From: Lachnospiraceae bacterium
GTDB lineage: Bacteria; Bacillota; Clostridia; Lachnospirales; Lachnospiraceae
Assembly (NCBI GenBank): GCA_017627275.1
Contig: JAGAHC010000011.1
Coordinates: forward strand, 1-64,000
Direction: 5' to 3'
Length of the DNA stretch: 64,000 nt
Under the pieces are notes generated by a model. That model worked only from the letters and a program-made list of their open reading frames with translations, was not told the DNA's origin and ran no database searches. The position numbers were made by a program, and so were the translations under genes. Positions 55,758-64,000 of the stretch are shown here, one piece after another (the stretch's first letter is position 1; each line of letters begins with the position of its first letter).

Positions 55758-56786
55758 ATGAAGATTAAAAACTTAGCGATTGTGAGCCTGTCCGCGGGAA
55801 CGATCGGAGAAGACTTTGTAAAACATGAACTGGAGATCGGAATTAAACGACTGGAAGACTATGGGCTGCAAGTCCGTTTTATGCCGCATGCTTTGAAAGG
55901 AATCGAGTATGTGAAGGAGCATCCGGATAAACGGGCGGCAGACCTCTTGGAAGCAATCAAAGATCCGGCTATCGATATGATCCTGTGCGCAATCGGAGGC
56001 GATGATACCTATCGACTGCTCCCCTATTTGTTTGACCACGATGAGTTGGCAGAGGCAGCGTGCGATAAGATTTTCCTGGGGTTTTCAGACACCACTATCA
56101 ATCATTTCATGTTCAATAAAGTCGGTGTTAAGACTTTTTACGGGCAATCTTTTCTTTCGGACGTGTGTGAACTGGAAGAAGAAATGCTCCCATATACAAA
56201 ACAGTATTTTGAGGAACTGATACACACAGGAACGATTCGGGAGATCAGACCAAGTGATGTCTGGTACGAAAGCCGGACGGATTTCGGGGTTGATCAGATA
56301 GGAGTGCCGTTAAAGAAGCATGGTGATCATGGGTTCGAATTATTACAGGGAAGTCCCGTTTTCTCCGGAGAGATTCTTGGCGGATGTATCGATTCCATCT
56401 ACGATATGTTCTATGGCGACCGCTATGCGGATATGCCGGTTCTTTGCGAAAAGTATAAGCTGTTCCCGGAGAAAGAGGACTGGAGAGATAAGATCCTTCT
56501 GCTGGAAAGCAGTGAAGAGAAAATGCCTCCTTCCGGGTATAGAAAAGCAATCGAGATGCTGAAGGAAAAGGGTGTTTTTGATGCCGTCGCCGGTGTGCTG
56601 GCAGGGAAACCCATGGATGAAACATACGCAGACGAGTATAAGATGATTCTTCAGGAGACGACCGGCGATTTGCACCTGCCGGTGGTTTTGAATATAAATA
56701 TCGGCCACGCGCTACCGCGTTGTATTATGCCGTTCGGCATCAGGGCAACGGTTGATGCAGAAGAGCAGGTGATTCGGTTTGGGTAG
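55758..56786 (+). CDS. S66 family LD-carboxypeptidase (MccF-like)
   Basis: A 342-residue peptidase. The Ser nucleophile lies in GFSDTTINHF (about 111), and GGDDTYRLLPYL (about 77) and GEILGGCID (about 208) hold other family residues; the catalytic His follows late in the sequence. S66 enzymes cleave cytoplasmic muropeptides at the L,D bond or detoxify microcin C-like peptides. GAGGAG precedes the ATG. It lies 54 bp after the DUF2007 gene. Which role applies is unclear. Confidence 0.85.
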   Translation: MKIKNLAIVSLSAGTIGEDFVKHELEIGIKRLEDYGLQVRFMPHALKGIEYVKEHPDKRAADLLEAIKDPAIDMILCAIGGDDTYRLLPYLFDHDELAEAACDKIFLGFSDTTINHFMFNKVGVKTFYGQSFLSDVCELEEEMLPYTKQYFEELIHTGTIREIRPSDVWYESRTDFGVDQIGVPLKKHGDHGFELLQGSPVFSGEILGGCIDSIYDMFYGDRYADMPVLCEKYKLFPEKEDWRDKILLLESSEEKMPPSGYRKAIEMLKEKGVFDAVAGVLAGKPMDETYADEYKMILQETTGDLHLPVVLNINIGHALPRCIMPFGIRATVDAEEQVIRFG

Positions 56787-56960
56787 CAACTAAAAAGAAC
56801 AAGGTTATATTTAACTAAAAAAGCTTCAGACAATACATTCGTTGTTCGGCGAACAGGAGACGGATCCCTGAGAACAAAAGACAATTCAGACAAACTGTGA
56901 TACGCTTAGAATCAGCATAATTACAGACTACAGGCCTGAGATCGAAGAGGATATTCGCCG

Positions 56961-58520
56961 TTGAAAACACATAGATGTTTCATCATTGCATTTTTGTGCT
57001 GTCTGCTCTTTCTGCCGTCGCTGATCGCGCTGCCGATCGAAGCGAAAACCACGCAGGAAGGAGCGGACAGCGAATCTTATCCGCCGTCTTCCGACTACGC
57101 AAACAGCCGCATCGCGGTCCTGACCGGGAGCAATTTCCCGGAATTGGTCGAGGCAAGTTTTCCGGAAGCGGAGCAGATCTTTTACAACACCGTCGCAGAT
57201 ATGATCCAGGCAATGCAAAGCGGGAAAGTCGACGCGATCGCGATCGACGAACCCGTCGGCCGCAACATAATGGCGGAGAACGACTGGATTACGATGGCCG
57301 ACGGATATCTGGCCAGTTTTGATTTTGCGTTTTTCTTTGCAAAGACCGAAGAGGGGGAGGCCTTAGCAAACGAGGTCTCCGCGTTCCTGCGGAAGGTGAA
57401 AGAAGACGGGACCATGGACGCGCTGCAGAAAAAATGGTTCGACAGCGTGCCGGACGAATCCATGATGTCCATCGATCCGAATACACTCTCTGCGCCCAAC
57501 GGCGAACTCGCGGTATCGGTCATGCAGTATCCGCCGTTTGTGATCCGGGGAGAGCACATGTACTGCGGCTATGAGGTGGAACTGCTCACCATGTTCGCGC
57601 AGGAAAAGGGACTTGGACTCTCCTTTGTCAGTACGAACGCGGACGGCACCCTGCCGGAAGTACAGAGCGGCAGATGCGATGTCGCCGCAACGGGCGCTGC
57701 CATAACGGAAGAGCGAAAAGAAGTGATTGTTTTTTCGGAGCCCGATTACAGCGGCGGCGTCGTTCTGATCGTAAGAGATGAACGGGGAGGAAGCAGCACT
57801 TCCTTTATCAGCCGCCTGAAAGAGAGTTTTGAAAAGACCTTTATCCGGGAAAACAGATACCTTCTGTTTCTGCACGGCATCTGGGAGACCGTCCTGCTTA
57901 CGGTCCTGTCCGCGCTGTTCGGCACGGGACTTGGGTTTCTGATCTTTATGGCATGCCGGAAGGGGAATCCCGTCGCCAATCTCCTGGCGCGGTTCTTCAG
58001 CTGGCTGATCGCGGGTATGCCCGCCGTCGTGCTGCTGATGATCCTGTACTATATCGTTTTCGGAAAAACGCCGATCAGCGGGATGGCGGTTTCCGTCATT
58101 GCGTTTACGCTTGTCTTCGGCGCGGAAGTCTACGGGAAGTTGAAGACCGCAGTCGGTGCGATCGACCGGGGACAGACGGAAGCGGGCTATGCCCTCGGGT
58201 TTACCGACAGGCAGACGTTTTTCAAATTCATTCTGCCGCAGGCGCTGCCGCACCTAATGCCTTCCTACCGCGGAGGCCTTGTCAGCCTGATCAAGGCAAC
58301 TGCCGTCGTCGGCTTTGTAGCGGTAGAGGATCTGACAAAGACCGGCGACATCATACGCAGCAGGACCTATGAGGCCTTCTTCCCTCTGATCGCGGTCGCG
58401 GTCATCTATTACATCCTGGCTGCCATCCTGGTTTTTCTGGTGGATCGTTTCACGATGAGGATGGACCCTGCAAGAAGGGATGAAAAAGAGATTCTGAAAG
58501 GAGTGCAGATCCATGATTGA
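56961..58520 (+). CDS. ABC transporter binding-protein/permease fusion, amino-acid type
   Basis: A 519-residue fusion. Residues 1-28 are a signal sequence. Residues 30-165 resemble the second lobe of a SBP_bac_3 protein, residues 175-275 resemble the first lobe (ELAVSVMQYPPFVIRG, RCDVAATGAAITEERKEVIV), so the lobes occur in the order 2 then 1. Residues 290-519 are a five-TM amino-acid permease with an EAGYALGF-type coupling helix (about 412). TTG start, with GAGG about 10 nt upstream. It overlaps the ATPase gene by 8 nt. Amino acid uptake is inferred. Confidence 0.85.
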   Translation: MKTHRCFIIAFLCCLLFLPSLIALPIEAKTTQEGADSESYPPSSDYANSRIAVLTGSNFPELVEASFPEAEQIFYNTVADMIQAMQSGKVDAIAIDEPVGRNIMAENDWITMADGYLASFDFAFFFAKTEEGEALANEVSAFLRKVKEDGTMDALQKKWFDSVPDESMMSIDPNTLSAPNGELAVSVMQYPPFVIRGEHMYCGYEVELLTMFAQEKGLGLSFVSTNADGTLPEVQSGRCDVAATGAAITEERKEVIVFSEPDYSGGVVLIVRDERGGSSTSFISRLKESFEKTFIRENRYLLFLHGIWETVLLTVLSALFGTGLGFLIFMACRKGNPVANLLARFFSWLIAGMPAVVLLMILYYIVFGKTPISGMAVSVIAFTLVFGAEVYGKLKTAVGAIDRGQTEAGYALGFTDRQTFFKFILPQALPHLMPSYRGGLVSLIKATAVVGFVAVEDLTKTGDIIRSRTYEAFFPLIAVAVIYYILAAILVFLVDRFTMRMDPARRDEKEILKGVQIHD

Positions 58521-59607
58521 GCTGGTGCACCTTGAAAAAAAATATCCGAACTCCACACCGCTTGCCGATGTGAACGCGGTCATCCATGACGGCGACGTGA
58601 TCTCGATCATCGGCCCTTCGGGAACCGGGAAGTCGACGCTGCTTCGCTGCATCAACCTTCTCGACAAACCGACGGGCGGCAAGATCATCTTTGACGGGGA
58701 TGAGATCACCGCGCCCGGGTACCCGGCGGAGGAAGCCAGACGCCGGATGGGGATGGTCTTTCAGTCCTTTAACCTGTTCGGGCATCTGACCGTCATCGAA
58801 AACCTGATGATCGCGCCCATGGACATCCTGCACAAATCGAAACAGGAAGCCTATGATACGGGCGTGCAGCTTTTGAAACGGGTCGGACTCGCGGGAAGAG
58901 AACTGAGATATCCCGACCAGCTCTCGGGCGGACAGAAGCAGCGGGTCGCCATCGCGCGGACGCTTGCCATGGATCCGGAGGTCATCCTCTTGGATGAGCC
59001 GACGAGCGCACTCGACCCCGCGATGGTCGGCGAAGTGCAGGCGGTCATCCGCGATCTGGCGCAGAGCGGTAAGACGATGCTGATTGTAACGCACGAGATG
59101 AACTTTGCCCGGGCGATCTGCAACCGCGTCTTCTTTATGGATGAGGGCGGCATCTATGAGGACGGCACGCCGGAGCAGATCTTTGAACATCCCGAAAAGG
59201 AACGTACACGGAGATTCATTCAGAAACTGAAGGTGCTGGAGATCCAGGTGGACGAAAAAGACTTTGACTACATCGGCGCCGGATCACAGATCGATCAGTA
59301 CTGCCTGAAGAATGATATCCCCTCGCGCACGAAGTACCGGATCCGCCTTGCCTTTGAAGAACTGGTGCAGCAGATCCTTTACGGGACAGAAGCCCTGCCG
59401 GTCCGCTTTGTGGCGGAGTATACGGAAGCGGAAGAGAAGACCGCGATCACCGTTACCTACGGCGGCGGAGCGCTGGATCCCGCGGAAAAGGGAGACGGTC
59501 TGTCCTTCAACGTATTGAAACAGTCCGTGGACGAAATGGAATATACGTATGATGTGACGCAGGATCTGCCGAACCGCGTGGACATCCTCATCAGGGAGCA
59601 TTCGTAA
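58513..59607 (+). CDS. ABC ATPase with C-terminal RsbW-like ATPase domain
   Basis: A 364-residue protein. Residues 1-245 form a normal amino-acid ABC ATPase: Walker A GPSGTGKSTLL (about 33), signature LSGGQKQR (about 137), Walker B VILLDEPTSALD (about 156). Residues 250-364 resemble the HATPase_c_2 fold of RsbW/SpoIIAB (LAFEELVQQILYG, about 277; VDEMEYTYD and PNRVDILIR at the end). The usual Asn of the N box is Gln and the Asp of the G1 box is Tyr (TYGGGALDP, about 315). I infer a degraded nucleotide site or docking domain. AAAGGAG precedes the ATG. Confidence 0.85.
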   Translation: MIELVHLEKKYPNSTPLADVNAVIHDGDVISIIGPSGTGKSTLLRCINLLDKPTGGKIIFDGDEITAPGYPAEEARRRMGMVFQSFNLFGHLTVIENLMIAPMDILHKSKQEAYDTGVQLLKRVGLAGRELRYPDQLSGGQKQRVAIARTLAMDPEVILLDEPTSALDPAMVGEVQAVIRDLAQSGKTMLIVTHEMNFARAICNRVFFMDEGGIYEDGTPEQIFEHPEKERTRRFIQKLKVLEIQVDEKDFDYIGAGSQIDQYCLKNDIPSRTKYRIRLAFEELVQQILYGTEALPVRFVAEYTEAEEKTAITVTYGGGALDPAEKGDGLSFNVLKQSVDEMEYTYDVTQDLPNRVDILIREHS

Positions 59608-59669
59608 GCAAGACGCCGGACGACACACCGGTGCTGCAGATTGAAATGATCAAACGATCCCCCTTCGTG

Positions 59670-59675
59670 TATAAT
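59670..59675 (+). promoter_or_regulatory. Extended -10 promoter before the GGDEF pair
   Basis: TGTATAAT gives an extended -10 box; the -35 region is weak. It lies 13 nt before the ATG at 59689, so the two GGDEF genes may be expressed apart from the transporter. Confidence 0.5.
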
Positions 59676-59688
59676 AGAAACAGAGATT

Positions 59689-61230
59689 ATGATAGAAACT
59701 GGCACAACGCAAAACGAAAGGATCGAAGCGATCAAGGAAGAGATCCGGCTTGCCGCACAGGCGCCTGGAGACCGGGTCTTTGTTTTACTGCGGAGACTGA
59801 AAACAAAAGTTGACGCGGAAAAAAACCATGCGTTGAGCGGTTTTTTGTATTATTCCTATGCGTATGCCTATTCTTTCAGAGACGATCATGCGTCTCTGAT
59901 CAAATACCTCGAACTGGCCGTGCACCATCTTCTGCGGGCAAAGCAGCCGGAACTTTTGGCCCGCTCCTACAACCTGTTTGCCATCGAGGCGCAGAACTAC
60001 GGATGCTTTGAAGTGGCATTTGATTATTTCAGCATTGCCGCTTCGCTCGTGCAGGATGAGAAAGAGTCGCTGGCGCTTGCCTACATCGAAGCCAATACCG
60101 GGGATCTTCTTGCGCAGATGGGCGACTACCGGCTTGCCGTTTCCCATATCGAAAAAAGCATTCCGATCGTCGAAAAGCATTCCGAAGATGTCTGGAGCGT
60201 GCAGAATACGGCGCTTGGTCTGGTCAACCTGGCCATGTGTCATCTGCTGGCGGGCGATCTGAAAAAAACGGAGAGAGTCCTTCGCCGGGTGGAGAAGCTG
60301 CTCAAAAAGGCAAACCCCGAGCAGGTGGAATCGGCGCGTCAGTGGTATACCCTCGGGTGCGCGCGGCTGGCGGTGGCGCAAAAGGACAAAAAGCGGATCG
60401 GGGAGCTCTCGGAGGCGGTGCGAAAGCAGGTCATCGAGGGAGACAACTTCGGAGAATTCATCCGGGAAATCCTGTACTACTGCGAGGAACTGATCGCCGC
60501 GAGAGAACTGAAGATGGCGGAAGAGGTGATCCATTCCATCGACAGGATGAAGATTACGTCCGAGTATCTCCTGGGATTCTTCATGCAGTGCAAGATCGAC
60601 TACTGCAGGATGGTGGGTGACTTCAGAAAAATGATGCGCTTTTACGAAGAGCGGCATCGTCTGTATGAAAAACAGCAGGAAATCCAGAGAATGGTCTATC
60701 TGGAATCCATCGATTTCATGCATCTCCTCGAGGAACTGCGGCAAGAGGAAGCGTTAGCCAGACAGGAAAACACGATCCTGCAGCAAAGGGCGGAGACGGA
60801 TGCGCTGACGGGACTTCCCAACCGTTATGCGATGAACAGACAGTTGGAGGAAGCCTTCCTCGAGGCAGAAGAAACGGGACAGAAGGTCGGCATCGGCATA
60901 GCGGATATCAATGATTTCAAAAAGTATAATGACACCTTCGGGCATGCGGAGGGAGACTGCCTTCTGCAGCAGATCGCTGCTGCCCTGCGCAGTATGGCAA
61001 AGGAAGAGGACCTTTCGGTGTTCCGTTACGGCGGAGACGAGTTCGTTTTCATCTACCGGAACATGGACGATAAGGACATCCGCCGCATCGATGCGATGAT
61101 CCTGAAAGAAACGGACGGAAAACTGTCGCATGGTTTTTACAATGCGGTCCCGACACAGGAGACGAAGATCTGGGACTTTCTGGCAGAGGCGGACAAGCGC
61201 CTCTACCGCAGGAAGAAAAGGCGCAGCTGA
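59689..61230 (+). CDS. TPR-GGDEF diguanylate cyclase 1
   Basis: A 513-residue cytoplasmic protein. Residues 10-345 are TPR-like helical repeats. Residues 367-513 form a GGDEF domain with TDALTGLPNRYAMNRQ, DINDFKKYNDTFGHAEGD and an intact GGDEF (about 447) that should make c-di-GMP. The RxxD inhibitory site is not seen at the usual spacing. No TM helix or signal peptide is present, so input must come through the TPR part. It ends 3 bp before a second gene of the same layout. Its target in this cluster is unknown. Confidence 0.9.
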   Translation: MIETGTTQNERIEAIKEEIRLAAQAPGDRVFVLLRRLKTKVDAEKNHALSGFLYYSYAYAYSFRDDHASLIKYLELAVHHLLRAKQPELLARSYNLFAIEAQNYGCFEVAFDYFSIAASLVQDEKESLALAYIEANTGDLLAQMGDYRLAVSHIEKSIPIVEKHSEDVWSVQNTALGLVNLAMCHLLAGDLKKTERVLRRVEKLLKKANPEQVESARQWYTLGCARLAVAQKDKKRIGELSEAVRKQVIEGDNFGEFIREILYYCEELIAARELKMAEEVIHSIDRMKITSEYLLGFFMQCKIDYCRMVGDFRKMMRFYEERHRLYEKQQEIQRMVYLESIDFMHLLEELRQEEALARQENTILQQRAETDALTGLPNRYAMNRQLEEAFLEAEETGQKVGIGIADINDFKKYNDTFGHAEGDCLLQQIAAALRSMAKEEDLSVFRYGGDEFVFIYRNMDDKDIRRIDAMILKETDGKLSHGFYNAVPTQETKIWDFLAEADKRLYRRKKRRS

Positions 61231-61233
61231 CGA

Positions 61234-62796
61234 ATGGATATCACACGGTACAGCAAACAACTGCAGGAATACTATCGCGAGCATCAGCATCATCTGCAAC
61301 TGGGAAACCGGGAGGCGTGCAGTGTCTTACGCAAGATGCTGAAGATCGCAGTGGCCGAAAACGATCCGGAACTCATCGGCTATCTGTATCATTCGCTGGC
61401 CTTTGCGGAATACTTCATCATGGGCCGGTACGACGCATTCTTAAAAAACCTCCGGCTCTCCGCCAAATACATTCTGCAGTGTGAGGACCAGACGGAGTTT
61501 TTGCACATCTACTATCTGATCGCCATCGACGCCATGAACAAGGGCAATTACGATATCGCGCATCACTACTTTCTGGAAGCAAGAAGCATTGCGGAAAAAG
61601 CATCCCTCATCACGGAAATGGGGATCCTGGAAGAGAGCATTGCCTACGTCATGATGCGGATCGGGGACAACCGGAGGGCGCTCACCTATGCGAAACTGAG
61701 CCTTAGCCGCATCCGGAAAGACAAGAGCCACCCGCATTACTTCAACAATCTGATCACCGGGTATCTGGGAGAAGCGATCGCGTACCTGCGCCTGCATCAG
61801 ATCACACAGGCAAAAACGGTCAAGGAGAAGGTGGACAGATTCTATGCGGCGCATCCGGAAGAATTCCAGGATGACATCCTTCTGGATTACCTGCTGCTTT
61901 CCTATCATCTGATGGTGGAAGAAGGCGGCGCGGACAAAAAGAAAGAGAAGGCGCTTTTCCGGGAAGTCTGTGAAATGGTGCAGAAGATTCCGAACCTCCA
62001 TATGTACATGAATGCCATCCGGATCCTCTGCGATACGCTGAAGGAGAACCGATGCAACAGACAGGTGGGGATGCTCATCGAAGCCATGGAGAAGAATACG
62101 GTGGCGCCGAATGCCGTCCACGCGCTGCAGCTTCTGATCAATCTGAAGATCGACTATTATCTGTCGACGGGGAAAAGGGAAGAACTGCCGGACTGCTACG
62201 CGGAGCAGGACCGCATCTACGCACGCGTCCTTGCGGAACGCAAGGAGATGTACGAATACACAAGGGAACTGGTCAAACTCACCGGGGAGCTGCGAAAGGG
62301 AAGAGAAGCGGCGCTGGCGGAAAAGGAAAAACTGCTTTACCGCTCCTACACCGATGCGCTGACAGGCGTGATGAACCGTTATGCGGGCGTCATCCGGCTG
62401 GGAGAGTTGTTCGAAAAGGCGACCCCCGAAAGAAAGCGTGTGGGCATTGTCTATCTGGATGTCGACGAACTCAAACACTACAATGACGCCTTCGGACACC
62501 CCGAGGGAGACAGGCGGCTTTCGGAACTGGGAAAGCTTTTGCGTTCTAGGGAAAAAGAAGACGGATTCCGGGCGTCCAGGTTTGGCGGCGATGAATTCAT
62601 CCTGATCTTTGACGATGCCAATACCGCGCGGATCGAAGAGTGTGTGAAGAACCTGCAGGAGCAGTCGCCGATCGGCTTCTCCGCGGGCATCTGCAATGCC
62701 ATTCCGGAAGAAGGAGAGTCAATGTGGGACTTCATCGCACAGGCTGACAAGGCGCTCTACCGGGAAAAGAAAAAACGGAGAAACAGGAGCCGATGA
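61234..62796 (+). CDS. TPR-GGDEF diguanylate cyclase 2
   Basis: A 520-residue paralogue of the preceding protein. Residues 5-360 are TPR-like helices. The GGDEF domain (371-520) has TDALTGVMNRYAG, DVDELKHYNDAFGHPEGD and an intact GGDEF (about 449). No RxxD inhibitory site is visible. The two genes are the likely product of a tandem duplication, with TPR parts that have drifted. It overlaps the next gene by 4 nt (ATGA). Confidence 0.9.
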   Translation: MDITRYSKQLQEYYREHQHHLQLGNREACSVLRKMLKIAVAENDPELIGYLYHSLAFAEYFIMGRYDAFLKNLRLSAKYILQCEDQTEFLHIYYLIAIDAMNKGNYDIAHHYFLEARSIAEKASLITEMGILEESIAYVMMRIGDNRRALTYAKLSLSRIRKDKSHPHYFNNLITGYLGEAIAYLRLHQITQAKTVKEKVDRFYAAHPEEFQDDILLDYLLLSYHLMVEEGGADKKKEKALFREVCEMVQKIPNLHMYMNAIRILCDTLKENRCNRQVGMLIEAMEKNTVAPNAVHALQLLINLKIDYYLSTGKREELPDCYAEQDRIYARVLAERKEMYEYTRELVKLTGELRKGREAALAEKEKLLYRSYTDALTGVMNRYAGVIRLGELFEKATPERKRVGIVYLDVDELKHYNDAFGHPEGDRRLSELGKLLRSREKEDGFRASRFGGDEFILIFDDANTARIEECVKNLQEQSPIGFSAGICNAIPEEGESMWDFIAQADKALYREKKKRRNRSR

Positions 62797-63881
62797 AAAA
62801 CAACATACAAAAAGAAGAAAGATGCCTGCGGGTCGGAATCCTCGGCTGCGGGCTGATCAACCAGGCGGGCCACCTCATTGCAGCGACCAAGGCAAAGAAC
62901 ATCCACCTGCAGGCGCTGTGCGATGTGGCGGAGGACCTGCTTCAGAAGATGGCAAAGATCTATGAGCCGGACAGCATCTATACGGATTACGGAGAGATGC
63001 TTAAGGACAGCAGGGTCGAAGCAGTCATCATCGGCATCGGCGACCAGTTTCATGTTCCCTGCGCACTGCAGGCCGTAGAGGCAGGCAAGCATGTCTTTCT
63101 GGAAAAGCCGATGGGGGTCTCCATCGAAGAATGCGAAATGCTGCGGGACAGGGCGAGGGAAAAAGGCGTTCTTTTGCAGATCGGCCATATGAAACGCTTT
63201 GACGAAGGACTGCAGTTTGCGAAGAAGTTTAAGGAAGAAAAACTCGGAGAGATCACAACGTACAAGGGCTGGTACTGCGACAGCATCGGACGATATACCT
63301 TGACCGATAACTGCATGCCCGTCCTGTATTCCAGCGATACCATGAAAAAACCTGCCGGCAATCCCAAGGCGGTGCTGGATCATTATTACCTGCTCGGCCA
63401 CGGCAGCCACCTGTTCGATACCGCGCTCTTCCTGATGGGAGAGATCGAGGCGGTTCGGGCCCGCTACGTGCATAAGGGTAGGATGCATTCCTGGCTCATC
63501 GACTGTGACTTTGCAGACGGCGCGATCGGGGTCCTGGACCTGACGGTCGCCATCGCGCAGAAATGGCATGAGGGATGCGAGATCTATGGAACGGGCGGCA
63601 CGATCTACGCGGAGATCTTCAATCCCTGGGAATTCCGATCCTCCGTCGTGGAATGCTTCGACAAGGAGACCTGCACGTCCGTGACGCCGGCCGCCTTTGA
63701 CGGACAGTTTTACCGGAGGGAGCTGGAGAGCTTTGCGAAGTGTGTCCTCGAGAAAACGCCGGTACAGGGCGCCGACGGAGACGACGGGATTCAGGTCATG
63801 CGTGCGCTCCTTGCGACCTACCGATCCGTGCAGGAAGGCGGAGAAAAAGTGTATTTAAAGGATGTGGAGGGCATGCTGTAG
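62793..63881 (+). CDS. Gfo/Idh/MocA family oxidoreductase
   Basis: A 362-residue NAD(P)-dependent enzyme. Residues 10-130 form the Rossmann domain (GILGCGLINQAGHLIAA, LEKPMGVSIEE about 105) and residues 135-360 the substrate domain. LLGHGSHLFDTAL (about 200) holds the catalytic-type His. It probably acts on a sugar or inositol, and the isomerase-like gene that follows by 1 bp supports carbohydrate metabolism. It overlaps the GGDEF stop codon by 4 nt. Confidence 0.88.
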   Translation: MKNNIQKEERCLRVGILGCGLINQAGHLIAATKAKNIHLQALCDVAEDLLQKMAKIYEPDSIYTDYGEMLKDSRVEAVIIGIGDQFHVPCALQAVEAGKHVFLEKPMGVSIEECEMLRDRAREKGVLLQIGHMKRFDEGLQFAKKFKEEKLGEITTYKGWYCDSIGRYTLTDNCMPVLYSSDTMKKPAGNPKAVLDHYYLLGHGSHLFDTALFLMGEIEAVRARYVHKGRMHSWLIDCDFADGAIGVLDLTVAIAQKWHEGCEIYGTGGTIYAEIFNPWEFRSSVVECFDKETCTSVTPAAFDGQFYRRELESFAKCVLEKTPVQGADGDDGIQVMRALLATYRSVQEGGEKVYLKDVEGML

Positions 63882-63882
63882 G

Positions 63883-64000
63883 ATGGAGATCGGCGTATTT
63901 TCCAGGACCTATGAGACAAGGGATCCGGCAGAGACCTTCCGTCATATGACTGCGCAGGGGATCCGCCGTGCGCAGTGGAATTATATCAATGCGGGACTTC
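63883..64000 (+). CDS. Sugar phosphate isomerase/epimerase-like protein, partial at window end
   Basis: The first 39 codons are visible (MEIGVFSRTYETRDPAETFR, then HMTAQGIRRAQWNYINAGL). This resembles the start of xylose-isomerase-like TIM-barrel epimerases. It begins 1 bp after the oxidoreductase stop, so both probably belong to one sugar pathway. The rest lies beyond the window. Confidence 0.7.
   Translation, partial: MEIGVFSRTYETRDPAETFRHMTAQGIRRAQWNYINAGL

Overview
The window reads as chromosome of a low-oxygen, Gram-positive Clostridia-type bacterium, most likely a GC-rich Lachnospiraceae relative. I infer this from the gene set (two-subunit PyrD/PyrK dihydroorotate dehydrogenase, membrane pyrophosphatase, phosphoketolase, ECF sigma with PrsW, SpaA/Cna-B surface protein, strong AGGAGG-type ribosome sites); I ran no database search. 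I see no rRNA, tRNA, CRISPR array, transposase or phage gene. About 50 genes are supported; most other open frames are antisense or frame shadows caused by the GC-rich codon use.

Layout. 1-9300: two LysR regulators, each divergent from a likely target (a MATE exporter; an alpha/beta hydrolase with a Cys nucleophile), a cyclophilin-like lipoprotein, nicotinate phosphoribosyltransferase, and an operon of three small membrane proteins, two with zinc ribbons. 9300-20650: ileS (long, type 2) overlapping glgP; convergent pyrC; then plsC-pyrK-pyrD-ispE-gntR. 20700-27630: membrane pyrophosphatase, then an opposite-strand envelope operon (one-TM protein, GT-C-like membrane protein, MBOAT acyltransferase broken by an in-frame TAG, SGNH-type partner). 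A ~310-bp near-perfect inverted repeat fills the whole gap between the two convergent stop codons at 22758 and 23068.

27700-38900: housekeeping and wall genes (FKBP/trigger-factor-like lipoprotein, asnS, NlpC/P60 hydrolase, dGTPase-like, ddl, murF, CPBP protease, K+ channel, apt, glutathione peroxidase). 38900-46900: a 1395-residue surface protein, trpS, phosphoketolase. 46950-50010: PrsW, ECF sigma, putative anti-sigma, SIMPL lipoprotein. 50010-53510: ketopantoate reductase, CofE-like ligase, and a GMP synthetase without a glutaminase domain.

53500-56800 looks like an accessory, AT-richer patch: four 64-bp tandem repeats lead into a putative PD-(D/E)XK nuclease-like gene, followed by an XRE-regulated small operon and an S66 peptidase. 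56960-64000 is the most system-like cluster: an amino-acid-type ABC transporter made of a binding-protein/permease fusion and an ATPase carrying an RsbW-like ATPase tail, two consecutive TPR-GGDEF diguanylate cyclases, then an oxidoreductase and the start of a sugar isomerase-like gene.

The observations I rate highest are the stop-codon-to-stop-codon palindromic elements (22758-23068 and 50007-50050, sharing one ~33-nt module), the 64-bp tandem array, the ABC/ATPase-tail/GGDEF cluster, the single-codon break in the MBOAT gene, the glutaminase-less GMP synthetase, and three genes whose promoter -10 box ends only 6 nt before the start codon.
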